DNA of 64,000 nucleotides from Neolentinus lepideus HHB14362 ss-1. Its lineage: Eukaryota > Basidiomycota > Agaricomycetes > Gloeophyllales > Gloeophyllaceae. Made by a program: the position numbers and the translations under genes. The notes below the pieces were generated by a model. That model ran no database searches. It worked only from the letters and a program-made list of their open reading frames with translations, and was not told the origin of the DNA. The stretch lies in contig KV425596.1 in the NCBI GenBank assembly GCA_001632425.1, positions 85,064 through 149,063 on the forward strand. Direction: 5' to 3'. Shown here in pieces: positions 21,452 to 32,854 of this stretch (position 1 is the stretch's first letter; each line of letters begins with the position of its first letter).

Positions 21452-23787
21452 ATGGCGCCACAACGTCGTATGTCGCCTTGCAACACTCCGTTGACTAAGG
21501 TACTGACATAGACTAAAGCCTCTCACCAGCGCATCTTATCTCTCGACGGCGGCGGCTTCCTTGGTCTCAGTAGCCTCATTATACTGGAGACTATAATGGA
21601 CGAAGCATCTAGAAGAGCCGGTCAAGTAGTGCGACCTAGCGAGGTCTTCGACTTGATCTGTGGGTCTTCCACGGGTGGTCTCGTGGCCCTGCTGATCGGG
21701 TCCCTCGACATGGATTGTCGCAAAGCGATAGAAGCGTACAGGTCTTTATTATTCAGCATCTTTGGCGAGTCCGAAGAGTCATTTTGGGATCGCTTATTGA
21801 GCTCTTCTCCCTTCAACGAAGAAGCCTACCAGGAGGCGCTCAGAGACCTGGTCGGAAGACATGCATCTGGTGGTCTGCCGAGAATGCGGGCTGATACTAG
21901 CATACATTCTAAGGTTCTTCATCCTCGACAGATACTACGAAACGCAACTAATACAGTGCACAACAGACATTGATTGCGTTGACTGTCGATTCGCCAGAGG
22001 AGAACGGGAGGGTGGTCCATGTTAGGTCCTACTCTCCTCCTCCCGGAGCGTCGATTTCTACCTTTCCTGGCCATGAATGGTCTATCCAAGAGGTTGCCCG
22101 GGCAACAGTGGCTCAGCCTGCTTTCATGCGACCGCTTGTCCTGCGGAATGAGAACTCAACCTTCTCATACCGGGACGCTGGTCTATGTGGGTTCAACAAC
22201 CCGACGCAACTTGCATTGAGGGAAGCATCGAGAATATGGAGCCGCGATCAGATAGGCCTCCTCGTCAGTATTGGCAGTGGCCTTTCTCAGCTGCATCCCA
22301 AGCAGCCCACTCGGTCTTGGGTACCCACAGAACAGTTCCTCCGTAGATTCTATGGACCACTGGCATCCAAGCGATCTTCTAAAGTCGATAAAGATTCAGC
22401 ACAGACCCAAGCAAATAGTCTAGTCAAGTATCTCCTCTCTGTCGCTACTGATTCCGAATTCGTTCATACGGAGGTCTGCACTCAACTGTCACAGAGGTCA
22501 GTAGCCTCGCATGAATTATAGGAAAATAGTAATGAGGACGCCAACAGGGATATCTATTATCGTCTGAATCCTTCACTGCCATCTCCGGAGATCATTTTAG
22601 CTGATCACTTCGCAAGTCATGTTCAGAAGATGGAAGACGTCGTCAGAGATTGGCTGGACGATCCGTTGCAACGACAACACATCACAAGCATTGTTGAAGC
22701 GCTTGTTGAGCAAACACCTATCGAACAGACGATATTGACTGTCGAGGAAGCGCGATTGCTTGTCCCGCCGCCACCCCCTCCCGAAACGAATCCCGGGTAC
22801 CATCCTCAGCTTGACAAGAGAAGACCACAAGAATTGACTGATTACCTACAGTATGTGTTGTGCTGTATCCTGTGTGAAACAAAGACTAAATAGATGTGTA
22901 TCGTTTTGCAGTGATTATCAGGTAATCTTTATCGTAGATGACTCCGCGTCCGTAAGCGATATTATAATTACAGTGCGCGATATTGGGAATCTGAAAACAT
23001 GCAGATGAATGACGAGGGGCGCTGGGACGAAGCAATGAACGCCCTAGCAGGCATCGCTGACTATGCAAGACAGTACGTTCCTGGTACGATGGAGGTTTCT
23101 TTCTTGAATTCTCCTGTTCGGCACGTGGAAGGACAAGTGATTCTCATTTTATACAGTTTGTATGTCGCGTCTGACCCTTGGCAAAGGACACTGCGACGAT
23201 TGCGGAATTGTTCATCAAAGTACAGCCAGAAGGTTCGTGTTCTTTCTTCGCAAACTCAGTTTGCTTATGGAAATTTTAGGCAATACGCCGACTGGTGCAG
23301 CACTCAAGAGAGTTCTAGATGCTCAGATAATTAGGCTCGACTCCGCCATTAGTACGCGCGGATATGCAGATATCAAGCCGCTTGACATCATCGTCATCAC
23401 AGACGGCAAACCTAGTTGGTGATATCTCGACCCCAGTGTGCTTCATGTCCTAACTCTTCTGCGATATTTCATGTAGCTGACCAACCGGAGGTTGTGGTGG
23501 AAGCAGCAGCAGCTCATCTGCAAGAAAAGCACCACCATCCAAATTGTATCGGAATCCAGTTCGTGCAGATAGGGCATAAGATGAGAGCGGCTTCCGCGCT
23601 TGCCAAGCTCATCAACTGCAAGAATGGAGTAAGTGGATATTTAGCTTCACTCGAAAAAGGCTGCTCTGACTCCCTGTAGAATATGGTGGACGCCGTTCCT
23701 TACACCACCGCCCTGGACACCGAGAGACTCAAGAGAATTATGCTTGGCGGGTTGCATCCAAATGTCCGGGCGTTGCTGCCCAAATAA
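21452..23787 (+). CDS. patatin-like phospholipase fused to von Willebrand factor A domain
   Basis: Two-domain protein. The N-terminus (MAPQRPSHQRILSLDGGG) comes from ATG 21452 after removal of an intron starting at GTATGT. The patatin fold shows the oxyanion loop DGGGFLG, the nucleophile motif GSSTGG (Ser of G-x-S-x-G) and the catalytic Asp motif DAGLCGFNNP, so the Ser-Asp dyad is present. Patatins cleave acyl groups from phospholipids and other lipids. After ENSNEDANRDIYYRLNP comes a linker with a proline run (about 22768-22782). The next exon joins in phase (CA|T at HDYQ) to a vWA domain: FIVDDSASMNDEGRWDEA, EVSFLNSPV, GNTPTGAALKRVL, DIIVITDGKP and IGIQFVQIG. All three metal-ion-dependent adhesion site elements (DxSxS, T, D) are present. 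It ends ALLPK at 23787. vWA domains bind protein partners through Mg, so partner-regulated lipid hydrolysis is a reasonable inference. No signal peptide. The intron near 22470-22520 has two possible donors. Confidence 0.85.
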
Positions 23788-23936
23788 CCATGAGATCATG
23801 CATGGCTTAATACCTAGACAAACATGTCGAATATCTATATATTATGATCCAGTATGCATAGGAGACTAGGATACATGTATCATGTGTGAACGGACCAACA
23901 AACAAATGTATTGATTACGAGCACAAGATTACATGT

Positions 23937-25598
23937 CTAGAGATCGGTCTGCTGTTGGGCTTGACGATGGTTGTGACGTAGGTGCCGGAAGAATGTGACA
24001 TTGACACCGATAACGCACACAAAGACGAAGCTGAATACGAAAACTGATGTATATGTGGCCCGCCCGAAGCGCCCCACACTCGTATCCAGCTGTGCTTCAT
24101 ACCCAAGGATGGAATACAAGAGTACAGCTGACGTGAAGAGCACCATCCCCCACGTGAGCAAGGCAAAGGGAACACTGAAGAACGTGGCCAGCAAAGGCGC
24201 TAGGGAAGGTTCCTGTACACACGACGTCAGCCATGCCTCATGACTAAACACATGACTTGCTCACAATGTCGACGAATCTGACTTTACCCGTTTGCCACTG
24301 TAAGTAGATGCCAGTCATTATGCTCGCCAAAGTGAACGCGATGGTCACTAATGTTACTATGATAGTAACATTGTCTATTCCAGGTACTGCCAGAAACGAT
24401 ACGGCAGCTCTAAAATTGCTGTCAATCGACATGCATCACATCCGTAAAGAAATGATGCACGAACGTCAGTACAACAGTAGCCTAATACAGTAAATGTATG
24501 AGGTCAAGCGGCAGAAAAAAGTTCAGATACTGACAACAAGTACCGAGATCCCTAGCTCTCCATGCAAAACGTCCATAAACTCTGCCCATGCGTCGGCTCT
24601 GCCTTGAAGCTTCATGGTTGACAACGCCTCGCGTGTACGATGTAGATGACTTCGTGGTGCGCCAAAGCAGATAGCGGAGATGAGGAGAAAACTGATATGC
24701 TGGTTTGATTTGGACTGAAGATTATGCACGGATCGCTGGCCGTACTTGTGTAATTGACGATGTCGAGCTTACAGAAGCATTGAATAATTAATTCCGTCTG
24801 AGCACTCGGCCGGAGCAACGTACCGGAAGTCAATAGGATCCAGGATACCAACTCGACAATGGCAGACGATCTCGAAGGTACGCCAGAGCCCATTGTTGTC
24901 TCCTTCAACATCAGAGTGCCATTTTCTGTCCCATTGAACTTTTCCAGATATTCCAGTAGTTCCTTGGATTGCTCTAGTCGGAACGGAGCATGGGATTCTG
25001 ACCTCCGCCTCAAGCTATCTAGAAGTGGATTCGATATTTAACAACCATCGATAATCCCAAAGATTATAACATACCCATTATATAGCACTCTAAAAGTTGT
25101 CGAGCCATAATCAAAGCGCCGGAAGGAAGAGGGCGGTGAGCAGGATAGTGGCACATGAACTTCCAGTATTCTATGCGGCGACGGTCGGCTGATGCTAGAA
25201 AATAGGTTATCCCATCGCGAATCATCAATCACATCCATACATGTCAAGGCATCTGCAGAGGAGGTTACTTCATGCATCTTCTCAGATGCGTATCGGAGCT
25301 CGTGATTGACAAAAACAGTCTTGAGAGCTGGATCAGTTGCTGAGCTACTGACTGAAATATCGTATGAATCGTCTGTAAGAGTCCGGACGATGGTAGCAAT
25401 GTGCTGTTCCACCTCTTGTTGGCGATCGGGTGCCGCATCGGTAACGATGTTGTCTTTCTGAAAGTACCTCCAGCCTTCGGGGTGGACGCATTCGACCCAA
25501 CCAGGCCATGACTTGGAGATGGGTGTAGACTCGGCAGAAGTCATGGACCTGGTATGGAGACTCGCGCATTCAAGATCTGAGGATGACTGGCGTCTCAT
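23937..25598 (-). CDS. basidiomycete WW-like domain protein with C-terminal membrane segments
   Basis: Belongs to a lineage-expanded mushroom family of unknown role. The first exon (25598 downward) has PGWVECVHPEGWRYF, a WW-like W...HPEG..YF pattern, followed by a VTDA-type element and a region rich in polar residues (VEQHIATIVRTL). The next exons contain LEQSKELLEYLEKFNG and a hydrophobic SAIVELVSWILL. The last exons carry membrane segments such as VTIIVTLVTIAFTLASIM (24244-24432), LATFFSVPFALLTWGMVLFTSAVLLYS and VFVFSFVFVCVIGVNV (23937-24251). The protein ends in a Gln-rich tail. An alternative start, MTSAESTPISK, lies about 50 bases further in. Exon limits are inferred. The WW-like part may bind proline-rich partners on the cytosolic face of a membrane, but nothing in the sequence names a partner. 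Confidence 0.7.
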
Positions 25599-26953
25599 CG
25601 TCTGATATGCTGTCGATGCTTACTCTCAATCCTTCACCGGACCAAGTATATACTTGTGGTTCCGCTACACCATGGCGGAACGGGTGTTTCAAGATCGTGC
25701 TGAGCAGTATAACTGCCTCGTGCACAGTACTGCATTATGGGCAACAGTTAGTTTAATTAAAGCGCTACTGCGTCGGGACTCGGGAACGCACCGCTAAGGG
25801 CAGGCTCAGGAACACGGTTCCGGACGAGATTGCGATCTATGAAAGAAGTTGAGAGTAGAGATGGAACCCGTCGTAATTAGATGAAGTTGTAGTCTTACCT
25901 CTTCGATATCACCTTGCGTTAACTAGCATGATCAGTAAGTTAAGGCCATGTAGAACACGGTGCCGTACCTTCAGCGTTTAAATATTGTTTGTTCGCATCA
26001 AGATCTGGTTGCATACAATATTCCCTCGACTCTTAGTACTACTTACGTGAATTCGGTGTTTTGAGATAACAGCAGCAGCCTGAGCCTCGGGCCTCGCCGC
26101 GTTCGCATTGAACGGCCTGGCACGTCAGAATGCAAGTCAATCACCTGATTCACCTCACTTCAACTCGTCCTTCAGTTTCGGATGCCAGAGTTTGGGTATC
26201 GGCCGAGCGCCCGCTACGCGTGCGATGTACTCAGGAGCGGGCACGGTGTCCCGCGCAAATCGAAATGCTGCAAGACCCGCGTACATGCAACTAGCCAGAG
26301 CTAAGCTCGAGTTCAAGTTCGCAAGCTCGATCGAACAGAGGCATACCATACTGCAGATTCGAAAGTCGCCGTGACGGTGCTTTCTCTCTAGCGCTGACTG
26401 GGTTCGGCGTTTTTAACGTTTGACATTATTTAATCGTCGCAAATCCTATTTTGACCACATTTCCTGCCAGCGCTGTCCGTCAAATTTCGGTGGAATGTTC
26501 GTTCCGATTACTACGTGTCTGCTGCACAGGACCCGATTTACATTTGCACGAGGTACGCTGGATACAGCTGGAATGCACACTGACTTGGTTCTGGCGTGAA
26601 TGCATGCATTAATTTCGGGACTCCAGATTGCTTGTATTCACAACGGAGCAACGCGCGCCTTGCGCCTATGGGAAGCGAGTAAGTGTCGCTGCTGCTGTGC
26701 GCTTGTCGATACCAATGAAACCTTTTCTGCTCCAACTAGAACAGCCGCGCTGTCGCGTAAGTGAAAATGCGGGAAGGGGCAGGAGGCACAGAGCTGTGAA
26801 GACTCGTCTGCGCTGATCCTGCAGGTCTTTGTACTACTGAACCTGCCAGACAAGGATAGCCAACCATGTCCTGCCCCCGCGGACAACTAGTAGATCACAG
26901 TCTTAAAGGTCAGCGATTCTGCTTAGTGAATCAACCCTGTCTCAAGGCTCACT
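25599..26953. other. intergenic, 1.35 kb
   Basis: Short frames on both strands (for example 26108-26374 plus and 26638-26886 minus) show no known motif. This stretch presumably holds the promoter of the secreted repeat protein. Confidence 0.45.
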
Positions 26954-29650
26954 ATGTCCTGGTACAGCTCGGCATCTGGTGCAGCGCTGTACTGGATATT
27001 CTTCCACGGCTATCTTGCAGACTTGGTTTTTGCGCAATCAACAACTGGTTGCCTTCAGTCTCTTTTAGCCAATGGCACCACATCAGCTACGCGAATCGCT
27101 ACAGACGGCAAGCTCAACTCGACGACAAGATTTAATCCGACATTACTCTTTGCACCGTGCGGAACAGAGTGGACCGTCGCTCCGGAAACGTTGACGGTTT
27201 ATGCTCCACACTGCAATGAGACGCAGACCCGCATTGAACCGCGACTCACATCTCTGCGACCAGGGGAGGTACCCACACCGGTCTCTGTCTCTTGTTTCTT
27301 CACTCCAGACATCACTACGAACATACTGCTTCCTCCGACTCTCCCTACGGCCTACACAGGCCCCAGAGAGAACACCACAAGTCTCCTTCCCTCGCCTGTG
27401 CTGCCTCCGCCGGCCATCATGACAACAGACCTCCATGTTCCCCTCCTATTTCCTCCTCCTATTCAGGTGGAGTCGATCTCCATACCAAGCGTAACCGGTA
27501 TACCACCATCTATGGTGACTAGTACGGAGAGACAGACGCCCGAGCTATCGCCACCTGCGTTGCTAAAGGTAGACACTCTGCCGCCGCCTTCCGTTCCGGA
27601 AACACCGACTACAGACGTGCCTACAACATCCATCACGGAGGAGCCGCCTACGTTGATTCCGTCTGTGCCACCAGGAACCCGTGTACTCGAGCCGCCACCA
27701 TTGTCGAACAAATCGGTTCCTACACTGCCTCCAATGGTCACGACCTCAGAGACCGAGCCCCCGTCAGATATACCCACCCTTTCCCTACCATCACCAATCG
27801 AAGGACGGGATGTGTCCACACTCATGCCGCCTTCTGTACCAGACACTACATCCACGCTTTCGCCTCCCAAGGTTACAAACACTACTGTGGAGACTCTGTC
27901 GCCGCCGATGTCGTTGGATACAGCTATTCTCACCCCTCTCACGGAGACGCGTATCCCGACCTTACCTCCTCTTGGCATTACATCAACCGACACTGCTACA
28001 CTGCCACCACCATCACTGCCAGTCGAGTTCGTATCCACCCTCTCACCGCCTTCTCCCGGACCATCCACGTCTACTCATCCGACACCTTTGTTGGAGACAG
28101 AGACCCCGCTTCTCAGCCCGCTGTCGATCACTACGGAGGAAACAACCATCACTACTCTCACTCCGCCTGGTGTTACTGTCTCGACCACGATCTTGGTACC
28201 CCCAGAGGTGCCAGTGTCAGGTACGCTGGTACTTGTTCCACCTTCAGTGGAGAATTTTACCATCTCTACCTTGCCACCTGCTCCTACGAGTGTGGAAACG
28301 TCAATCCTCACACCTCCTGTTCCAGACGGAACAGAGTCATCAGTCCTTACGCCGCCGTCCATCACGACGGTCGAGACTGTCCTCACTACGCTCACTCCTC
28401 CTTGGGTTACAGTCACAGAGCGCACAACCACACCATCGGTTCCTCCTGCACCAGCGTCAGATATACCAGTCCTCATCCCACCTCCGATGGAGAGTGCGAC
28501 TTTACAACCTCCAGCTCCTACGGACGTGGAGACGTCAACCTTTACATCGGCTTCCATTCCAGGTGGAACAGCTCCGTCAGTCCTTACGCCGCCGTCCATC
28601 ACGGTGGTCGAGACTGTCCTCACTACGCTCACTCCTCCTGGGGCCACAGTCACAGCGTCGGTTCCTTCCGTGCCAGCGTCAGATATACCAATCCTCGTAC
28701 CGCCTCCGGCGGAGAATACGACCACATCTACCTTATCCCCGCCTACTTCTACAGGCGTGGAGACGCCAATCCTCGCATCTCCTTCCACTCCAGACGGAAC
28801 AGCTCCGTCAGTCCTTACGCCGCCGTCCATAACGGTGGTCGAGACTGTCCTCACTACGCTCACTCCTCCTGGGGTCACAGTCACGACGTCGGTTCCTTCC
28901 GTGCCAGCGTCAGATGTACCAATCCTCGTACCACCTCCTGCGGAGAATACGACTACATCTGCCTTACGCCCGCCTACTTCTACAGACGTGGAGACGCCAA
29001 TCCTCGCACCTCCTTCCATTCCAGACGGAACAGCGCCGTCAGTCCTTATGCCACCGTCCGTCACGAGGGTCGAGACTGTCGTCACCACTCTTACTCCTCC
29101 TGGAGTCCCTGTCACGGAGACTACAACGACGACGTTACCACTCTCTTCAGAGCCTGTATCCGAAACAACCACACCTACAAAATCAGAATCAGATACTCCC
29201 ATGCTCATTCCTCCCTCCATTCCTATACTGCCAATCATTCCCTCAGTACAAGTGCCCCTCACCTCGCCGACGAACCTTACAACCCTCCCGACAGTCACCA
29301 TCACCAAGACGATCACCCATACGCGCACCATCCCCTCCGTCACGATTACGCATACATATACCGCGACCGACACTGCCACTCATACCGCCTGCACATATAC
29401 GGCACCGCCGCCACCTCCGGCGGAGTGCACGCCCGCGTCGACGGTCACTGTTACGCGTGCGACTAGGACGGTGACGATGTATAGCGCAACGTCAATAATG
29501 TTGTCAACAGTCACCGCAACGGCAACTGTTCGCCAGGAGCCCGAGATCGTGACATGGTGCGCACCATGTACGCCTACCGCGGCAGTGCTGCTCCAGAGTG
29601 GCAACACGGTCGTTTACAAGGATGGCACTACGATAGTCTACAAAGCTTGA
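26954..29650 (+). CDS. secreted Thr/Ser/Pro-rich repeat protein (mucin-like), 898 residues
   Basis: Single uninterrupted frame. The N-terminus has a signal-peptide-like segment (AALYWIFFHGYLADLVFAQS, likely cleaved near residue 28). A small globular region of about 90 residues with several Cys follows (GCLQSLLANGTT, LLFAPCGTEW, APHCNETQ). The bulk, from residue about 110 to 790, is low complexity built from TxxPPS/TLTPP-type units with many predicted O-glycosylation sites. Its second half holds four degenerate tandem repeats with a period of 231-237 nt (see separate entry). The C-terminus is Thr/Val-rich (VTITKTITHTRT) with spaced Cys (CTYTAPPPPPAECTP and CAPCTP) and ends TIVYKA without a GPI-type hydrophobic tail. 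A secreted or wall-bound mucin-like protein is likely; the precise role is unknown. Long frames on the other strand are shadows of the repeat. Confidence 0.8.
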   Translation: MSWYSSASGAALYWIFFHGYLADLVFAQSTTGCLQSLLANGTTSATRIATDGKLNSTTRFNPTLLFAPCGTEWTVAPETLTVYAPHCNETQTRIEPRLTSLRPGEVPTPVSVSCFFTPDITTNILLPPTLPTAYTGPRENTTSLLPSPVLPPPAIMTTDLHVPLLFPPPIQVESISIPSVTGIPPSMVTSTERQTPELSPPALLKVDTLPPPSVPETPTTDVPTTSITEEPPTLIPSVPPGTRVLEPPPLSNKSVPTLPPMVTTSETEPPSDIPTLSLPSPIEGRDVSTLMPPSVPDTTSTLSPPKVTNTTVETLSPPMSLDTAILTPLTETRIPTLPPLGITSTDTATLPPPSLPVEFVSTLSPPSPGPSTSTHPTPLLETETPLLSPLSITTEETTITTLTPPGVTVSTTILVPPEVPVSGTLVLVPPSVENFTISTLPPAPTSVETSILTPPVPDGTESSVLTPPSITTVETVLTTLTPPWVTVTERTTTPSVPPAPASDIPVLIPPPMESATLQPPAPTDVETSTFTSASIPGGTAPSVLTPPSITVVETVLTTLTPPGATVTASVPSVPASDIPILVPPPAENTTTSTLSPPTSTGVETPILASPSTPDGTAPSVLTPPSITVVETVLTTLTPPGVTVTTSVPSVPASDVPILVPPPAENTTTSALRPPTSTDVETPILAPPSIPDGTAPSVLMPPSVTRVETVVTTLTPPGVPVTETTTTTLPLSSEPVSETTTPTKSESDTPMLIPPSIPILPIIPSVQVPLTSPTNLTTLPTVTITKTITHTRTIPSVTITHTYTATDTATHTACTYTAPPPPPAECTPASTVTVTRATRTVTMYSATSIMLSTVTATATVRQEPEIVTWCAPCTPTAAVLLQSGNTVVYKDGTTIVYKA
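28341..29110 (+). repeat. degenerate 231-bp tandem repeats in the mucin-like gene
   Basis: The block starting CAGTCCTTAC recurs at 28341, 28578, 28809 and 29040, that is, steps of 237, 231 and 231 bp. Each unit encodes about 77-79 residues beginning SVLTPPSIT-VETV. The period is a multiple of three, so the frame is kept when units are gained or lost. Confidence 0.85.
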
Positions 29651-30749
29651 TTGTAGGTGAGTATCGAGTCTCTTTACAAATGAGGAGATGAATGACGACA
29701 ATCCCCCTTGATAGACTGGATGCCCGAAATTACTTGATGTTTGTATAGAGTGACTCAGACGGAGGATGAGTTCATCTAGCTAGCGGATCCCTTTTCATGT
29801 GATCTACGCACCTTGCTTTCATACTATCATTTCATTTATGGATCAGACGGCATATTCACCATTGATTTGATACACGATGAAGCCTCCAACCTTCGCGGCG
29901 TTCCGAAGGCTGCCGTTCTCAGTATTTGAAATTCTTCGGTACCGCAACCAGTAACCCATTCTTTTTGGCTGTATGAGCTTGTAAGTTCAGTTGTTTATTA
30001 TATGGACACACATGTATGCGTACGCTCTCACCTGCCTTTGGATGCTGTCACTCACGAACTACATCATCTAAGAGGGTTCCGACCAAACCGCTAATGACAT
30101 GATCAAGAACCACGGATAATAGCAGTTCCGAGAGATATCACTGCTATCGACAGACTCTGCGAAAGTACATCCATGGGTATTACATTTGAATCGAGTGCAA
30201 TAATCATGTCTTCGCACGTACCTTGGACTCTGGACCGAGCAGAAATACAGAAAAGGAGGCGCCAAATCAAGGCAGAGATGGCGGTACACGTAACCCGACA
30301 AAGCATCAAGGTTCTGACGTCCGTGGTACTGACTGGGTTCCAGTACAGTCCTCCGAGCGCGTCGCATTATGGCGTTAGCAGAATTGTTGATGAAAGGTTT
30401 CTAGAGTCTTGACAATAACGATACGCATGCGAGCACCCGGTGAACCGCCCGCGAAATTGATGTGCGAATCGCAACGCTAGGCTTCCATGTTCGCTTTCAT
30501 AACTAAGGATCCGGCGCAGTGATCACAGTTCATATATCATCCATGGCAAGTCTCGTGCTGCCTTGAGTAGAAAAACCAACCCGATCGGAAGACTCGCTCA
30601 ATCTGATATCAGCAGAAGGAACCCAAAACTGCAAAGTAAATTTCAGCTATTCCAAAGGAGGCCTACAACGTGGGGTATTAAGCATAAAAAACAGTCAACT
30701 CACTACTGCGTCTCCAAAACCCCAGCCCACAGCATGTTCCATGTGCTCC
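29651..30749. other. intergenic, 1.1 kb
   Basis: Convergent 3' flanks of the mucin-like gene and MoaD. Overlapping frames at 30068-30412 on both strands are unremarkable; nothing identified. Confidence 0.45.
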
Positions 30750-31025
30750 TCACCCTCCCGACACAGGCGGAATCACTGCAACCTCCTCCCCGCCCTTCAA
30801 CATTACACCCTCCGTGTCCTCCACCATCTCAGCTTCCACGCTCCACTGGCATGTTCTCAATATATCTTCCAGGCCATTGTTGGGATGCAGAGACACGAGT
30901 AGCTCAGACAGGGAAGACAACGGCAGCGGATCTGAGGAGGGTAGACGGACACGCTCGGATGTGAGCCCCGTCGCAGTAGAGGCGCCGGCAAAGTAAAGAA
31001 CGGTAATCTCAGTGTTTGCGCTCAT
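30750..31025 (-). CDS. molybdopterin synthase small subunit (MoaD/MOCS2A)
   Basis: Intronless 91-residue protein of the ubiquitin-fold sulfur carrier family. As a C-terminal thiocarboxylate it donates sulfur to precursor Z in molybdopterin synthase, in the cytosol, for molybdenum cofactor synthesis (nitrate reductase, sulfite oxidase, xanthine dehydrogenase). The start MSANTEITVLYFAGAS has the typical first beta strand with F-A. The end is EVAVIPPVSGG, with the obligatory terminal Gly-Gly placed exactly at the stop. Length and ends match the family, so the ATG at 31025 is preferred over upstream in-frame Met codons in the open 5' extension. Partner genes (MoaE and others) are not in the window. 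Confidence 0.92.
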   Translation of the reverse strand: MSANTEITVLYFAGASTATGLTSERVRLPSSDPLPLSSLSELLVSLHPNNGLEDILRTCQWSVEAEMVEDTEGVMLKGGEEVAVIPPVSGG

Positions 31026-32446
31026 TGTTATAAGGACATGGATGTGTTGCGAGTTGTCGACGAATGGAGAGGTTAGTATAGAAGCATATAAAAGCCTCCC
31101 TGTACAAATCGGAATCTGATCTGATCTTAGCGGCCACGCGGAGTGCACAGCACTTATCCCACGCCTCTGAAGCGCCGAACAGTCCGAGACTCCGAGATCT
31201 TCACGAAAGCATCCCATCGCCGCACCCTATCCTCAAAAAAGTTCCCTGCAATACCAGATCAGGGTAGCAAAACCAAACTGCTCTCCACGTTCGGTACTCT
31301 CGATGGTGTGTACAAACGCTAGAGCGATGCGAGAATTGGAAGGTCAAGGATACCTCCCAACACTCACAGTTGGAACAAGCAAGCAGACACGCGTCCAAAG
31401 CGGGCACTGTCAGTATCGCATCGCAAGACACATGGAGAACGCCAGAGGGTGGCGAGATACGCGAGTAGCATTTCCTAACTCCAAGGCGTCTTCAAGTTTA
31501 AGGGAACCGCTGTCGTTGGAGACTGTCACGGGGTATACGACGCAGCTGATGACCAGTAGCGTACTTTTAATGACGGAAAGAAGAACGAATTAGCTAGGAG
31601 ATGATTACTTACCTCGCCATCTTTCCGGCACACTCTATGGTCATTGGAGATTCTGGCGGCATCATCGTCTGATCAGTAGTGAGGAGCTTCATCGAGATCT
31701 TCGGGAAACAGCTGTATCCACTCACTGTTCTGCATAAAATAATATAGGAGCCCTTGCACTGCGGGCAAGTCAGTTCACAGAAGCTCTGTCCTCGGAACTT
31801 AACCTGGTCGAATAGGTTCTTCGCAGCGGTGGACCTCTCCGCTAGGTTTCCTACAAACTCGGAAGACCTTGCACAATGAACGACTTGACGTCCGTGGTGA
31901 CTATAAATTAGCCTCCAAGAATTTCATGCATGACCAGAACATGTACTGAGCTCTGGCCATAGCTAAAGAACAGCGAAGGGTCTCATTTCCCCCACTTCTA
32001 ACCTCGTAGCGTTGATGGGGGTGTGCTGGGAGAAAGACCAGGCGACGTGCTCGTGGCGAAACGTCCTAGTGACGCGGGAGCATGGACGCATGGAACGATG
32101 ATCCTCGAAAATCATGTCCGGCGGTTATGAACGCTCTAGGGCCATCTACTGAGTGATTTTTCCTGCCAGATCGCGGTCGGTAGTCTCAATGGCCTGCAAT
32201 GTCCAACATCGGGCGGGCATATCATGACGTCAGATAGCAAGGGGGTAGTAGAAGGTAGGAGATCGGCGCAGTCGAGCAAATATAGTGTAAAAAGTAGACC
32301 GCAGAGTACAGCAATAGCCGACCTTCCCCGACAAGTGATTGATCATCTAGTAAAAGCACGTATTACGGTCTAACATGTAACAGAACTTGAGTATAAATTA
32401 ACAAATTACAAAAACTAGCAGCGCACCTGGGGGTCGAAACCAAGAG
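31026..32446. other. intergenic, 1.4 kb
   Basis: Promoter side of MoaD and 3' side of uL30m. A plus-strand TATAAAAG lies at 31087-31094, but the frame it could serve (31303-31593, 96 codons) has no recognisable features. Confidence 0.4.
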
Positions 32447-32854
32447 CTACAGCCGAACCCCCACCCGCCTCTCCACGACCTCAAACCCCCTCGTCGCGCG
32501 CCTCTCGCGCGTCATCTCCTCCTTCGTCCTCACCTCATCCCGCCGCACATTCTGCACCTCCACGAGCTCCTTCACCGCGAGGATCTTGCCCGCAATGTCC
32601 GGGGTGTGCGTGTGGTACACGGTCTGGAAACGCCGGCGCAGGCCCAGCGCGATGAGCGTCGCCTGCTTGGCGTGCCCGAGGGCGATAGCGGAGCGCCGGA
32701 GGGTAATGCGGTAGTGTGTTGTTTCGGGCTGGGAGGAAAGGGAGGCGGGTGAGTTGGTGGTGGTGGCGAGGTGGCGGGATGTCGATCTGTTACAGCAGAC
32801 AGACGGTGCTGCTTTCCTGACAAGTGGTCGTGCAGCGATTGCTGGCGAGGGCAT
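32447..32854 (-). CDS. mitochondrial large-subunit ribosomal protein uL30m
   Basis: Single-exon, 135-residue protein. The first 40 residues are rich in Arg, Ser, Thr and Ala with almost no acidic residues, typical of a mitochondrial presequence. The uL30 domain follows: THYRITLRRSAIALG, KQATLIALGLRRRFQTV, HTPDIAGKILAVKELVEV. This matches the mitochondrial/bacterial L30 pattern in which a basic loop after the first strand contacts rRNA. The C-terminal extension is highly charged (RRDEVRTKEEMTRERRATR), as in fungal mitoribosomal versions. The start at 32854 is preferred because it is the first Met before the presequence-like stretch. Confidence 0.88.
   Translation of the reverse strand: MPSPAIAARPLVRKAAPSVCCNRSTSRHLATTTNSPASLSSQPETTHYRITLRRSAIALGHAKQATLIALGLRRRFQTVYHTHTPDIAGKILAVKELVEVQNVRRDEVRTKEEMTRERRATRGFEVVERRVGVRL

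Noticed and set aside
22497..22522. 25-nt intron in the patatin gene
   Set aside because: A donor 26 bases further upstream gives an intron of about 50 nt in phase, in line with the other introns.
27463..29379. Long antisense frames (434 and 201 codons) and long plus-strand frames in other phases inside the mucin-like gene
   Set aside because: They mirror the repeat unit, have no signal peptide or domain, and follow from a repeat period divisible by three with few stop-forming triplets in any phase.
30563..30964. 133-codon plus-strand frame
   Set aside because: Antisense shadow of the MoaD gene, whose Gly-Gly end and length are diagnostic.
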